Shown piece by piece: positions 18,003 through 26,492 of a stretch of 64,000 bases of DNA (position 1 is its first letter; each line of letters starts with the position of its first letter). The stretch is from assembly GCF_041051975.1 (NCBI RefSeq), contig NZ_CP163435.1:2728001-2792000 (forward strand), in the 5' to 3' direction. The stretch comes from Streptomyces sp. R21 (GTDB lineage Bacteria > Actinomycetota > Actinomycetes > Streptomycetales > Streptomycetaceae). Under the pieces are notes generated by a model. It ran no database searches and was not told where the DNA came from. It was given only the letters and a program-made list of their open reading frames with translations. Position numbers and translations under genes: made by a program.

Positions 18003-20549
18003 TCACAGTCGAGGATCCACCGGCTCGCTCTCCAACGCCAGCACCCCGAACACCGCTTCATGCACCCGCCACAGCGGCTCCCCCTCCGCCAGCCGGTCCA
18101 ACGCCTCCAGCCCGAGCGCGTACTCCCGGATCGCGAGCGACCGCTTGTGGTTCAGGAACCGCCCCCGCAGCCGAGCGAGGTTCTCGGGCCGGGTGTACTC
18201 CGGCCCGTAGATGATCCGCAGGTACTCCCGCCCGCGGCACTTGATGCCGGGCTGCACGAGCCGTCCGTTCTCCCCGCGCACCACCGCCCCGACCGGCTTG
18301 ACGACCATGCCCTCGCCCCCGCGCACGGTCATCTCCAGCCACCAGTCGACGCCGGCCTGTACGGACGCCGCATCCCCGGTGTCGACGTAGAGCCGCCGCG
18401 TGGTCGCCAGCAGCCCGCTGCCGTCGTGCTCGACGAGCCGGTCGATCAGCGCCAGCTGTTCGTCGTGCGGGAGCGCGGCGAGGCTGCGCCCCTGGACGGC
18501 GAGGATCTGGAAGGGGGCAAGCCGCACCCCGTCCAGGCCGTCCGTCGTCCAGCAGTAGCGCCGGTACGCGTCGGTGAACGCGGCGGCGTCGGCGGCCCGT
18601 TCGCGGTGCTTGCCAAGGAGGTCCGCCACATCAACACCCCGTCCCGCTGCCCCTTCGAGCGCGGCGAGCACCCCCGGGAACACGGCCCCGGACGCGGCAC
18701 CCACGGCGGCGTACTGCGAGCGCAGCAGCCCGGACGCCTTCAGCGACCAGGGCATCAACTCGGCGTCCAGCAGAAGCCAGTTGGTGTCGAGCTCCTCCCA
18801 GAGACCTGCCTCCGCGACAGCGGCCCGCAGCCGCCCGAGGATCTCCTCGGTGACGGCGGCGTCGTCGAATAAGGGCCGCCCGGTGCGCGTGTACAGCGCC
18901 CCCGTGGGCCCTTCGACCCCGAACCGCTCGCGCGCCGCGTCCGCGTCACGGCAGACCAGCGCCACCGCCCGCGACCCCATGTGCTTCTCCTCGCACACGA
19001 CGCGCGCGACCCCGTCCTCCTTGTACTGCGCGAAGGCTTCCGCCGGGTGCTCCAGGTAGCCCTCGATGTGCGAGGTCGCGGTCGGTGCCATGGTCGGGGG
19101 CAGATACGGCAGCAGCCGGGGGTCGATCGCGAAGCGGCTCATGACCTCCAGGGCCGCGGCCGCGTTCTCCTCGCGGACGGAGACCCGCCCGGCGTGCCGG
19201 GTCTCCACCGCCCGGCGCCCGTGCACGTCCGCCAGGTCGAGCGGCCGCCCCTCGTGCCCGCCGGGCGCCTCGGAGGCCAGCGGCCTGGTCGGCTCGTACC
19301 AGACCTTCTCGGCCGGTACGTCGACCAGCTCGCGCTCAGGCCAGCGCAGCGCGGTCAGCTTGCCGCCGAACACAGCGCCCGTGTCGAGGCAGATGGTGTT
19401 GTTCAGCCATGTGGCCGTGGGCACGGGTGTGTGGCCGTACACCACTGCCGCCCGGCCCCGGTAGTCCTCCGCCCACGGGTAGCGCACCGGCAGCCCGAAC
19501 TCGTCGGTCTCGCCGGTCGTGTCGCCGTACAGCGCGTGCGAGCGCACCCGGCCCGAGGTGCGGCCGTGGTAGCGCTCGGGCAGACCGGCGTGGCAGACGA
19601 CGAGACGCCCGCCGTCGAGGACGTAGTGGCTGACCAGCCCGTCGACGAACTCCCGTACCTGCTGCTTGAACTCGTCGCTCTCCCCCTCCATCTGCTCGAT
19701 GGTCTCGGCGAGTCCGTGCGTGTGCTGGACCTGGCGGCCCTTGAGGTAACGCCCGTACTTGTTCTCGTGGTTGCCCGGGACGCACAGGGCGTTGCCCGTC
19801 GCGACCATGGACATCACCCGGCGCAGTACACCGGGGGTGTCCGGGCCCCGGTCGACGAGGTCGCCGACGAAGACGGCCGTACGGGCTTCCGGGTGCGCCC
19901 CGTCGACGTAGCCGAGCCTGCCGAGCAGGGTCTCCAGCTCGGAGGCGCAGCCGTGGATGTCGCCGATGATGTCGAACGGTCCGGTGAGGTGGGTCAGGTC
20001 GTTGAAGCGCCTCTCGGTGCGGACCTCGGCGCTCTCGATCTCCTCGACGCCCCGCAGGACGTGCACCTTCCTGAAACCCTCGCGCTCCAACTGCCGTAGC
20101 GAGCGGCGGAGTTCACGGATGTGGCGCTGGATGACGCGGCGCGGCATGTCGGCGCGGTCGGTGCGGGCGGCGTTGCGTTCGGCGCACACCTCCTCGGGCA
20201 CGTCGAGCACGATGGCGATCGGCAGCACGTCGTACTTCTTGGCGAGGTCGATCAGCTGACGGCGGCTGTCCTGCTGCACGTTGGTCGCGTCGACGACGGT
20301 GCGCCGTCCCGCCGCGAGACGCTTGCCCGCGATGTAGTGCAGCACGTCGAAGGCGTCCCGGCTGGCGCTCTGGTCGTTCTCGTCGTCGGCGACCAGGCCG
20401 CGGCAGAAGTCGCTGGAGATGACCTCGGTCGGCTTGAAGTGCCGTCGCGCGAAGGTGGACTTGCCGGAGCCGGAGGCGCCGACGAGGACCACGAGGGAGA
20501 GGTCGGTGACGGGCAGGGTGCGCACCCGGGGTTCGGCCTGGTTCGTCAT
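18003..20549 (-). CDS. pnkp: Polynucleotide kinase-phosphatase (RNA repair Pnkp)
   Basis: An 848-aa three-module enzyme, the normal Pnkp length. Residues ~15-180 are the kinase (P-loop GASGSGKST at 24-32, VVDATNVQQDSRR). Residues ~195-430 are a calcineurin-type phosphatase (IIGDIHGCASELE, VFVGDLVDRGPDT, VPGNHENKYGR, CHAGLPE, VYGHTPVP). Residues ~480-848 are a ligase-like adenylyltransferase (EEKHMGSRAVAL with the lysine nucleophile; WWLEMTVRGGEGMVVKP). In the known Clostridium thermocellum system Pnkp heals and seals broken RNA with Hen1. The start overlaps the hen1 stop by 4 bp (ATGA), fitting a heteromeric complex. Confidence 0.95.
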   Translation of the reverse strand: MTNQAEPRVRTLPVTDLSLVVLVGASGSGKSTFARRHFKPTEVISSDFCRGLVADDENDQSASRDAFDVLHYIAGKRLAAGRRTVVDATNVQQDSRRQLIDLAKKYDVLPIAIVLDVPEEVCAERNAARTDRADMPRRVIQRHIRELRRSLRQLEREGFRKVHVLRGVEEIESAEVRTERRFNDLTHLTGPFDIIGDIHGCASELETLLGRLGYVDGAHPEARTAVFVGDLVDRGPDTPGVLRRVMSMVATGNALCVPGNHENKYGRYLKGRQVQHTHGLAETIEQMEGESDEFKQQVREFVDGLVSHYVLDGGRLVVCHAGLPERYHGRTSGRVRSHALYGDTTGETDEFGLPVRYPWAEDYRGRAAVVYGHTPVPTATWLNNTICLDTGAVFGGKLTALRWPERELVDVPAEKVWYEPTRPLASEAPGGHEGRPLDLADVHGRRAVETRHAGRVSVREENAAAALEVMSRFAIDPRLLPYLPPTMAPTATSHIEGYLEHPAEAFAQYKEDGVARVVCEEKHMGSRAVALVCRDADAARERFGVEGPTGALYTRTGRPLFDDAAVTEEILGRLRAAVAEAGLWEELDTNWLLLDAELMPWSLKASGLLRSQYAAVGAASGAVFPGVLAALEGAAGRGVDVADLLGKHRERAADAAAFTDAYRRYCWTTDGLDGVRLAPFQILAVQGRSLAALPHDEQLALIDRLVEHDGSGLLATTRRLYVDTGDAASVQAGVDWWLEMTVRGGEGMVVKPVGAVVRGENGRLVQPGIKCRGREYLRIIYGPEYTRPENLARLRGRFLNHKRSLAIREYALGLEALDRLAEGEPLWRVHEAVFGVLALESEPVDPRL

Positions 20550-22054
20550 GCGGCCTTCTCCTCCTTCGCGGTCGGGTTGTTCAGGGTGTCCTTCACGCTG
20601 AAGACGGCCATCTGGGTCGGCGGCCCCACCTCGGGGTCGTCCGGGCCGACGGGCACGAACTCCACGCCGTAGCCGTGCCGTTCGGCCACCGTGTGCGCCC
20701 AGCCGCGGAACTCCTCGCGCGTCCACTCGAAGCGGTGGTCGCCGTGCCGGGTGTGCCCGGCCGGGAGGGTCTCCCAGCGGACGTTGTACTCGACGTTCGG
20801 CGTCGTCACGAGGACGGTCCTCGGGCGGGCCGAGCCGAACACCGCATACTCCAGGGCGGGCAGCCGTGGCAGGTCGAGGTGCTCGACGACCTCGCTGAGC
20901 ACGGCGGCGTCGTAGCCCTTGAGCCTCTTGTCGGTGTATGCGAGCGAGCCCTGGAAGAGCTGCACCCGCGCGGCCTGCCGCTCGCCCATGCGGTCCAGCT
21001 TGAGCCGCCGCGAGGCGATGGTGAGCGCGCGCATCGACACGTCCACGCCGACGATCTCGGTGAACCGCGGGTCCTTCAGCAGCGCCTGCACCAACTGGCC
21101 CTGTCCGCAGCCGAGATCGAGAACCCGGCCGGCGCCCGAGGCGTGCAGCGCGGCGAGGATCGCGTCGCGCCGCTGCAGAGCGAGCGGCACGGCCTTCTCC
21201 TCGGCATCAGCGGCGTCCTGTGCCGCTTCGCCCTCCGGCTGCTCTTCGACCGCGTTGTCGATCTCCTCGACCTCGCTGTCGTCCGCCTCGGCGAGCCGTA
21301 CGAGTTCGAGCCGCTCCATCGCCTCACGCGTCAGCGACCAGCGACGCGACAGATAACGGCTGGTGATCAGCTGCTGCTCCGGGTGGTCGGGCAGCCAGCC
21401 CTCACCGGCCCGCAGCAACTTGTCGACCTCGTCGGAGGACACCCAGTAGTGCTTGGCGTCGTCGAGCACCGGCAGCAGCACATAGAGGTGCCGCAGCGCC
21501 TCGGCCAGGGTCAGCCGCTCCGACTCCAGTACGAGCCGCACATACCGCGAGTCGCCCCACTCGGGGAACTCCGGGTCCAGCGCCACGGCCTCGACCGTCA
21601 CCGTCCAGCCCAGCGGCTCGAAGAGCTTCCGCACGAGGTCCGCGCCACCACGTGCGGGGAGTGCGGGCACCTCGATGCGGAGCGGGAGCGCAAGCGCGGG
21701 CAGTTCGGGCCGCGCGGCGCACTGCCCCTTCATCGCGCTGGAGAACACGGCGCTCAGGGCGACGGCGAGCAGCGACGAGGCCGCGTAGGGGCGGTCGTTG
21801 ACGTACTGCGCGAGCGCCGCGTCCGGTGCCCCGCCACGCCCCTTGCCCTTGCCCCGCCGCACCAGCGCCACCGCGTCGACCTCCAGCAGCAGCGCGGCCG
21901 TGCACCGCTCGACGGACGCCTCGGGGTAGAGGACGTGCGCCTTGCCGTAGGACGTCGAGAACGCCTGCGCCTTGTCGGGATGCTTGTGCAGCAGAAGGCC
22001 GAGATCGGTCGCGGGGCGCTGTGGGGTGCCTGTGGCACTGATCGTCAGGAACAC
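20546..22054 (-). CDS. hen1: 3'-terminal RNA ribose 2'-O-methyltransferase Hen1
   Basis: A 502-aa bacterial Hen1. The N-terminal half is the domain that activates Pnkp ligase in characterised systems. An acidic linker (EVEEIDNAVEEQPEGEAAQD) follows, then a SAM methyltransferase domain with GRVLDLGCGQGQLVQALL and the Mn-binding EVVEHLDLPRLPALEYAVF (ExxEH), and VLVTTPNVEYNVRWE. It methylates the 2'-OH at the break before sealing, protecting the repaired RNA from being cut again at the same place. GTG start; first gene of the two-gene operon. Confidence 0.95.
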   Translation of the reverse strand: MFLTISATGTPQRPATDLGLLLHKHPDKAQAFSTSYGKAHVLYPEASVERCTAALLLEVDAVALVRRGKGKGRGGAPDAALAQYVNDRPYAASSLLAVALSAVFSSAMKGQCAARPELPALALPLRIEVPALPARGGADLVRKLFEPLGWTVTVEAVALDPEFPEWGDSRYVRLVLESERLTLAEALRHLYVLLPVLDDAKHYWVSSDEVDKLLRAGEGWLPDHPEQQLITSRYLSRRWSLTREAMERLELVRLAEADDSEVEEIDNAVEEQPEGEAAQDAADAEEKAVPLALQRRDAILAALHASGAGRVLDLGCGQGQLVQALLKDPRFTEIVGVDVSMRALTIASRRLKLDRMGERQAARVQLFQGSLAYTDKRLKGYDAAVLSEVVEHLDLPRLPALEYAVFGSARPRTVLVTTPNVEYNVRWETLPAGHTRHGDHRFEWTREEFRGWAHTVAERHGYGVEFVPVGPDDPEVGPPTQMAVFSVKDTLNNPTAKEEKAA

Positions 22055-22137
22055 ATGTCCGAGTATGGGAGGTACGCCCCGTCCCCCACCAGGGAATTTC
22101 ACCCACGCCGGGGGTTGGGACACACCCATGACACGTC

Positions 22138-23061
22138 CTACTGCAGCTGCGACATCACCTGGGAGGAGATCAGGTCCAGGTGGTCGAGGTCGTCGAGGTC
22201 GAGGATCTGGAGATAGAGCCGCTGGGAGCCGATCTCCGCGTACCGGCCGATCTTCTCGACGACCTCGTCCGGGGAGCCCGCCAGTCCGTTCGCCTTCAGC
22301 TCGTCGACGTCGCGGCCGATCGCGGCGGCCCGGCGCGACACCTCGTCGGCGTTCTTGCCGACGCAGGCCACCAGCGCGTTCGAGTACGTCAGGTCGGGGC
22401 CCCTGCGGCCCGCCTCCTCCGCCGCGTCGCGCACCCGGCCGAACTGGCGCTCGCTGTCCTCGATCGAGCCGAAGGGCATGTTGAACTCGTCCGCGTACAG
22501 GGCGGCGAGCCGCGGGGTGCGGGTCGCGCCATGGCCGCCGATGAGGACCGGGATCTTCGCCTGGGCCGGCTTGGGCAGGGCGGGCGAGTCGGTCAGGTCG
22601 TAGTGCGTGCCGTGGTGGCTGAACGTCTCGCCGACCTCGGTCGCCCACAGTCCTGTGACGATCGCCAGCTGCTCCTCCAGGCGGGCGAACTTCTCCTTGG
22701 GGAACGGGATGCCGTACGCCTTGTGCTCCTCCTCGAACCAGCCCGCGCCCAGGCCCAGTTCGACCCGGCCGCCGGACATCTGGTCCACCTGCGCGACCTG
22801 GATGGCGAGAACGCCGGGCAGCCGGAAGGTGCCGGCGGTCATCAGCGTGCCGAGCCGGATGCGCTTGGTCTCACGGGCGAGCCCGGCCAGGGTGATCCAG
22901 GCGTCGGTCGGACCCGGGAGGCCGTCGGCGGAGCCCATGCGGAGATAGTGGTCCGAGCGGAAGAAGGCGTCGAAGCCGAGGTCCTCGGTGGCCTTCGCCA
23001 CGGTGAGCAGGGTGTCGTAGGTCGCCCCTTGCTGGGGCTCGGTGAAAATTCGAAGGTCCAT
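22138..23061 (-). CDS. LLM class F420-dependent oxidoreductase
   Basis: A 307-aa luciferase-like TIM-barrel protein. Features are DAFFRSDHYLRM, LGTLMTAGTFRLPGVLAIQVAQVDQMSGGRVELGLGAGWFEEEHKAYGIPFP, and IPVLIGGHGATRTPRLAALYADEFN. The LLM F420 branch uses F420 for hydride transfer; the substrate is not predictable. It stands alone, upstream of the RNA repair operon on the same strand with 83 bp between. Confidence 0.88.
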   Translation of the reverse strand: MDLRIFTEPQQGATYDTLLTVAKATEDLGFDAFFRSDHYLRMGSADGLPGPTDAWITLAGLARETKRIRLGTLMTAGTFRLPGVLAIQVAQVDQMSGGRVELGLGAGWFEEEHKAYGIPFPKEKFARLEEQLAIVTGLWATEVGETFSHHGTHYDLTDSPALPKPAQAKIPVLIGGHGATRTPRLAALYADEFNMPFGSIEDSERQFGRVRDAAEEAGRRGPDLTYSNALVACVGKNADEVSRRAAAIGRDVDELKANGLAGSPDEVVEKIGRYAEIGSQRLYLQILDLDDLDHLDLISSQVMSQLQ

Positions 23062-23300
23062 ACATCCATCCTGCACGGTGGTGGGCCGGTCAACCCCACT
23101 GGTCCCGCCGCGTCCTCCCGTCCTCGGTCGGGTGAAATCCGTCAACCCCGCATGCGGTACGGGCCCGCGCCAGTGACCCCGGTCGTCGGTGATCGTTGGC
23201 TCGGGCGGAGCCGGACCGCCCGGCCATCCCGTCGCCGGCGGTTGCCGGGGCGTCACCCGCACCGGCCCCTCTTACGGGGCCATAGGCCGAGGAGCCCGTC

Positions 23301-23471
23301 ATGTCCCAAGAAGCCGTGCCGCAGCAGGCCGCGCCCGCACCGCCGAAGGGGCTGCTTCAACAGATGGAGGAGCTGATGGCGGCGCTGAACGCGGATCTGT
23401 CGCAGCTCGACGCGGATCTGCAGTCGTCCGGGGGACGACCTGCTCTCTCGGACGAGTCCGGCCAGGGCTGA
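23301..23471 (+). CDS. 56-aa hypothetical protein with amphipathic helix
   Basis: A short gene, MSQEAVPQQA to DESGQG, preceded by GAGGAG 6 nt upstream and followed by a hairpin at 23496-23512. Codon third positions are strongly G/C. The core LLQQMEELMAALNADLSQLDADL is a strongly predicted amphipathic or coiled-coil helix with Leu/Met every 3-4 residues; the ends are low complexity. It has no cysteine, signal peptide or membrane segment. I do not recognise a family. A leader peptide or a small adaptor are possibilities, but neither is supported by neighbours. Confidence 0.65.
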   Translation: MSQEAVPQQAAPAPPKGLLQQMEELMAALNADLSQLDADLQSSGGRPALSDESGQG

Positions 23472-23489
23472 GGTCTCCGTCTGTTGCTG

Positions 23490-23560
23490 TCTCTCTGGGG
23501 GCTGCGCCCCCAGACCCCCCTTCGGCCTGGACGGCCTGGTCCTCAAACTCCCCCGACGGC
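23490..23560. repeat. Dispersed intergenic repeat, copy 2 with terminator hairpin
   Basis: The hairpin TGGGGGC-TGC-GCCCCCA (23496-23512) is followed by CAGACCCCCCTTCGGCC and CTCAAACTCCCCC. The same series (GCTGCGCCCCCAGACCCCCC then ACTCCCCC) occurs at 28687-28750 inside the nitrate reductase fusion gene. Here it is intergenic, between the 56-aa gene and the convergent DUF6099 gene. Confidence 0.8.
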
Positions 23561-23569
23561 CTCGCCTGT

Positions 23570-24040
23570 CTACGCCGAATCCCGCTCCCTGACCTCCTGA
23601 TCCCTCGCCGCCAGGCGTCTCAGCATCTCCAGGACCCGGTCCCTGGACTCGTCCGCCGCGTCGATCGCCTCCATGCACTGCCAGTACGTCGCCTCGTCGT
23701 CCGCGGCGCAGGCGACGCCGACCAGGGCTATGCCGACCTCGCCGAGGAGGCCGCCCAGGCAGAGCAGGGCCTCGCGGGCGTCGCCCAACTCGGTGAGCTG
23801 GGCGGCTCGTAACGTCTTGACGTCGACGGTGGGGGCTTCGAGGACGCCGCAGCCTCTGCCCGCCAGCTCGGTCAGACCCAGCGCCTCGCCGCGCAGTTCG
23901 GGTGGGCCGGAGACCGCGAAGCGGCTGCCTATCGCCTGGGCCAGGGACTGCGCCTGCCAGACCTCCGCCAGCACCTCCCGTGTGTCGCCGCTCTCCGCCA
24001 GGGCACCTCTGCTCGCCATGATGAGCCGCACTGCGTCCAT
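23570..24040 (-). CDS. DUF6099-like protein
   Basis: A 156-aa, mostly helical soluble protein (MDAVRLIMASRGALAESGDTREVLAEVWQAQSLAQAIGS). The middle LTELGDAREALLCLGGLLGEVGIALVGVACAADDEATYWQCMEAIDAADESRDRVLEMLRRLA is characteristic of the actinobacterial DUF6099 group. Function is unknown to me. It lies downstream of a group of DnaA-box-like sequences and is not in an operon with a known gene. Confidence 0.7.
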   Translation of the reverse strand: MDAVRLIMASRGALAESGDTREVLAEVWQAQSLAQAIGSRFAVSGPPELRGEALGLTELAGRGCGVLEAPTVDVKTLRAAQLTELGDAREALLCLGGLLGEVGIALVGVACAADDEATYWQCMEAIDAADESRDRVLEMLRRLAARDQEVRERDSA

Positions 24041-24093
24041 GCGCCGCCCCCGCTCCGTCCCCGACGCGCTGTCACGCGTCCGCCCGAACTCCG

Positions 24094-24178
24094 TTGTCCA
24101 CTACCCAGAGTGAGCTTCCGCGCGACGAAAAGCCAGAGGTAGCCCGAAATCTGTGGACACGGAGTTGAGTGTGGACAA
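24094..24178. promoter_or_regulatory. Three DnaA-box-like sequences
   Basis: TTGTCCACT at 24094-24102, TGTGGACAC at 24152-24160 and TGTGGACAA at 24170-24178 lie in the 201-bp gap between DUF6099 and the MazG-type gene. The last is an exact complement of the Streptomyces DnaA box TTGTCCACA; the others differ at one end base. The two minus-orientation boxes are 18 bp apart. Confidence 0.5.
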
Positions 24179-24241
24179 CTTCGTAACTCCGGAGAGTGAC
24201 CGAATTCAGCGTCCGTTCCTCGCGGCGCCCCTCACGGCCCC

Positions 24242-24574
24242 TCACGGCCCCTCCGGCGCCGGGAACCTCCGCTCGTTCCTGTCGATCTTCGCATCGAGCG
24301 CCGACAACGGGTCGATGCCGAGTACCTCGCACAGCTGGAGCAGATACGCGAGGACGTCGGCCACCTCGTCCGTGACACGGTGCGCGGTGTCCGCGTCGTC
24401 CATGACGCGCGCCGACTCCTCCGGGGTCAACCACTGGAAGATCTCGACGAGTTCGGAGGCCTCCACGCTCAGCGCGGCGACCAGGTTCTTGGGGGTGTGG
24501 TAGCGCCCCCAGTCCCTCGCGGCCGCGAACTCGGCCAGCCTGCGCTGCAGCTTCGCTACGTCCAGTTCAGTCAC
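24242..24574 (-). CDS. MazG-like nucleotide pyrophosphohydrolase
   Basis: A 110-aa all-alpha NTP pyrophosphohydrolase. The metal-binding ExxE...ExxD pattern is seen in VEASELVEIFQWL and TDEVADVLAYLLQL. GRYHTPKNLVAALSVEASEL and GIDPLSALDAKIDRNERRFP match the RS21-C6/dCTPase-like branch, which removes pyrophosphate from (d)NTPs to clean the pool. The GTG start overlaps the stop of the upstream ATPase gene by 4 bp, so the two are translationally coupled. Confidence 0.88.
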   Translation of the reverse strand: MTELDVAKLQRRLAEFAAARDWGRYHTPKNLVAALSVEASELVEIFQWLTPEESARVMDDADTAHRVTDEVADVLAYLLQLCEVLGIDPLSALDAKIDRNERRFPAPEGP

Positions 24575-25764
24575 GGCCTCAGGTGTACCACCGTCGCCCC
24601 GGCCGCCTCCGCCGCCCCGGCCACGCCCGGCCCCGTACCCGTATCCGCAGCCCACGCCGCCTCGCTCACCGTGCCCACCAGCCGAATGTGCCCGCGCTCG
24701 CACATCCGCGCCGCCAGCCGGACCAGCTCCCCGGTCTGCCGGACGTCCAGGCCGCGGTCGAGGCCGTCGGCCAGGACCGTCAGGGTCTGCAGGGCGGCGG
24801 GGACCTCTCCGGCCTGGTCGACCTCCAGCACTCCGGGGCCGGTGAGCAGCACGAGGGCCAGCGCCAGATACCTCAACTCCCCGTCACCGAGCAGCCCGAG
24901 GGGCGTCCGGACGCCGTCACCCCGGTCGAGGAGGGCGCGCACCCTGCCGTCGCCCAGTTGCTCGGCGAGCACCTCCGCGACGGGTCCCGCGCATCCGGCC
25001 CGGACCGCCGCGACCAGTTGCCCGTGCCGTCGGCTGCACTCCGACCGCGTGCGCCACAACACCTCGGCGAGGTTGTCGCAGCCGCGCAGGAGCCGTCCCT
25101 CGCCGAGCGGGACGGCCGCGCGCATGCTGCCGGGGACCGGGTCGCAGGCGAAGACCGAGCGCAGTGCGACCACCATCTGCTCGGCGGCCGCGAGGACCTG
25201 GCGCTCCCCGTCCGTCCGGCCCGCGACGCGCAGCGGCAGGAGTGCGGTGCCGAGGCGGTCGTCGGGGAGCGGCCCCCGGGTCACCGGGGACCCACCCGCC
25301 GTGTGCCAGGCCGCCTGCACGAAGGGGCGCCCCGGGTCTCGTAAGGCCGTCTCCAGGAGAACGAGCCCGCCCGCGGTCAGCCGCTCGCCCACGATGCGCA
25401 GATCCGGCTCGGCCTGTACGGCGACGTCGAGCCGGACGGGTCCCTCGGGGCCCTCGGCCGTGCAGCCGATGCGGAACCCGCGGCGCCGCTGGGCGTCGGG
25501 CCTGGCCCGTTCGGGCACATACGCTACCGGGTCGGGGAACACCTCGTGGAGCCCGGCGCCGCCGCCGAGCCGCGCCAGCGCCTCGTACGCCCGCAGGGCA
25601 CCGGTCTTGCCGCTGCCGCTGGGCCCGGCGAAGAGGGTGAGCGGGCCGAGCGGAAACCTGGCGCGCCGGTGCCCGGCGAAGGCGGCGAGCCGCAGCTCGG
25701 TGACGCTCGGCCGGTCCGGGCGCGCCTCGGCCTCGGCGGGGGCCTCCGGAGATGTCAGAGTCAT
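24571..25764 (-). CDS. AAA/ABC-type ATP-binding protein (RecF/SMC-like head)
   Basis: A 397-aa protein. Walker A is LFAGPSGSGKTGAL (residues ~44-57). Late in the protein are a signature-like LLGDGELRYLALALVLL and a Walker-B-like GVLEVDQ, the order expected of an ABC-class ATPase head with no coiled coil. It has no membrane segment. It is coupled to a MazG-type pyrophosphohydrolase by GTGA overlap. The pairing could mean a nucleotide-sensing or damage-response job, but nothing in sequence proves that; in Streptomyces such proteins are usually just called ATP-binding protein. Confidence 0.75.
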   Translation of the reverse strand: MTLTSPEAPAEAEARPDRPSVTELRLAAFAGHRRARFPLGPLTLFAGPSGSGKTGALRAYEALARLGGGAGLHEVFPDPVAYVPERARPDAQRRRGFRIGCTAEGPEGPVRLDVAVQAEPDLRIVGERLTAGGLVLLETALRDPGRPFVQAAWHTAGGSPVTRGPLPDDRLGTALLPLRVAGRTDGERQVLAAAEQMVVALRSVFACDPVPGSMRAAVPLGEGRLLRGCDNLAEVLWRTRSECSRRHGQLVAAVRAGCAGPVAEVLAEQLGDGRVRALLDRGDGVRTPLGLLGDGELRYLALALVLLTGPGVLEVDQAGEVPAALQTLTVLADGLDRGLDVRQTGELVRLAARMCERGHIRLVGTVSEAAWAADTGTGPGVAGAAEAAGATVVHLRP

Positions 25765-25865
25765 ATCCGGACGGTAGGCCCGCGCCGACAGGCGAACCGT
25801 TCCGTCCGGGCGATCTTCCTACGATCGAGCGACCGGGAGAGCCCGGTACAGGGGTGGCCCCGGGA

Positions 25866-26255
25866 TCACCTCTCCGGGATCCCCGCCCCCTCCATCAGCC
25901 CGCGCACCTCGGTGCCGGGCGGTGTCAGCAGGAACACGTTCCGGTCGACCCGGTGCATACCGCTCGCGAGGCCGAAGACGACGCCCGTGCTGAAGTCCAG
26001 GACCCGCTTGGCGACCTCGGTCTCCGCGCTGGTCAGGTCGAGCAGGACGGGGATGCCCGCCATCAGCGTCTCGGCGACCTCGCGGGCGTCCGCGAACACG
26101 TTGATCCGCAGGACGACGAAGCGGCGCCGCGTCTCGGTCTCGGCCTCGGGCATCGCCCGGTGACCGACCGCGGAGGGCCAGGCGTCCCGGCCGCGCAACG
26201 GAACGACCTGGGCGAGCCCTTCCCACTGTTCATCGGTGACGTCGTGGCTGTTCAC
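25866..26255 (-). CDS. SepF-like cell division protein
   Basis: A 129-aa SepF-family protein. The core FVVLRINVFADAREVAETLMAGIPVLLDLTSAETEVAKRVLDFSTGVVFGLASGMHRVDRNVFLLTP matches SepF, which anchors and bundles FtsZ at the septum. It lacks the N-terminal membrane-binding helix and long linker of the main SepF, and it is not next to ftsZ or divIVA, so it is one of the extra SepF-like paralogues of Streptomyces. It is transcribed alone. Confidence 0.85.
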   Translation of the reverse strand: MNSHDVTDEQWEGLAQVVPLRGRDAWPSAVGHRAMPEAETETRRRFVVLRINVFADAREVAETLMAGIPVLLDLTSAETEVAKRVLDFSTGVVFGLASGMHRVDRNVFLLTPPGTEVRGLMEGAGIPER

Positions 26256-26403
26256 TGGCCCACCCCGCCCTGGCTCGCACTCGATATCTGCACCGACGCA
26301 TTCTTACGCATGGTCACCCGTTCGGCCGAACAGCGACACGGTCCGCGACTCCCTCGACCTCACATCGGCCTCACATCGGCCGGAAGGCGGCTGTGCAGAC
26401 GGC

Positions 26404-26442
26404 GTAACTCTCCATGATCGAACGACGTGACATCCGCGTAAC
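26404..26442 (+). promoter_or_regulatory. GlnR-like site upstream of the nitrate reductase gene
   Basis: GTGAC-N6-GTAAC at 26427-26442, with a further GTAAC at 26404-26408, resembles the GlnR half-site pattern (GTnAC-N6-GnAAC). It lies 50-90 bp upstream of the nitrate reductase start. GlnR controls nitrogen assimilation in Streptomyces, so the location makes sense, but half-site identity is incomplete. Confidence 0.4.
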
Positions 26443-26492
26443 GGGCAATTCGTACGCTCACCGACATCGGACAACGTCGGAAGGGGCAGCCC

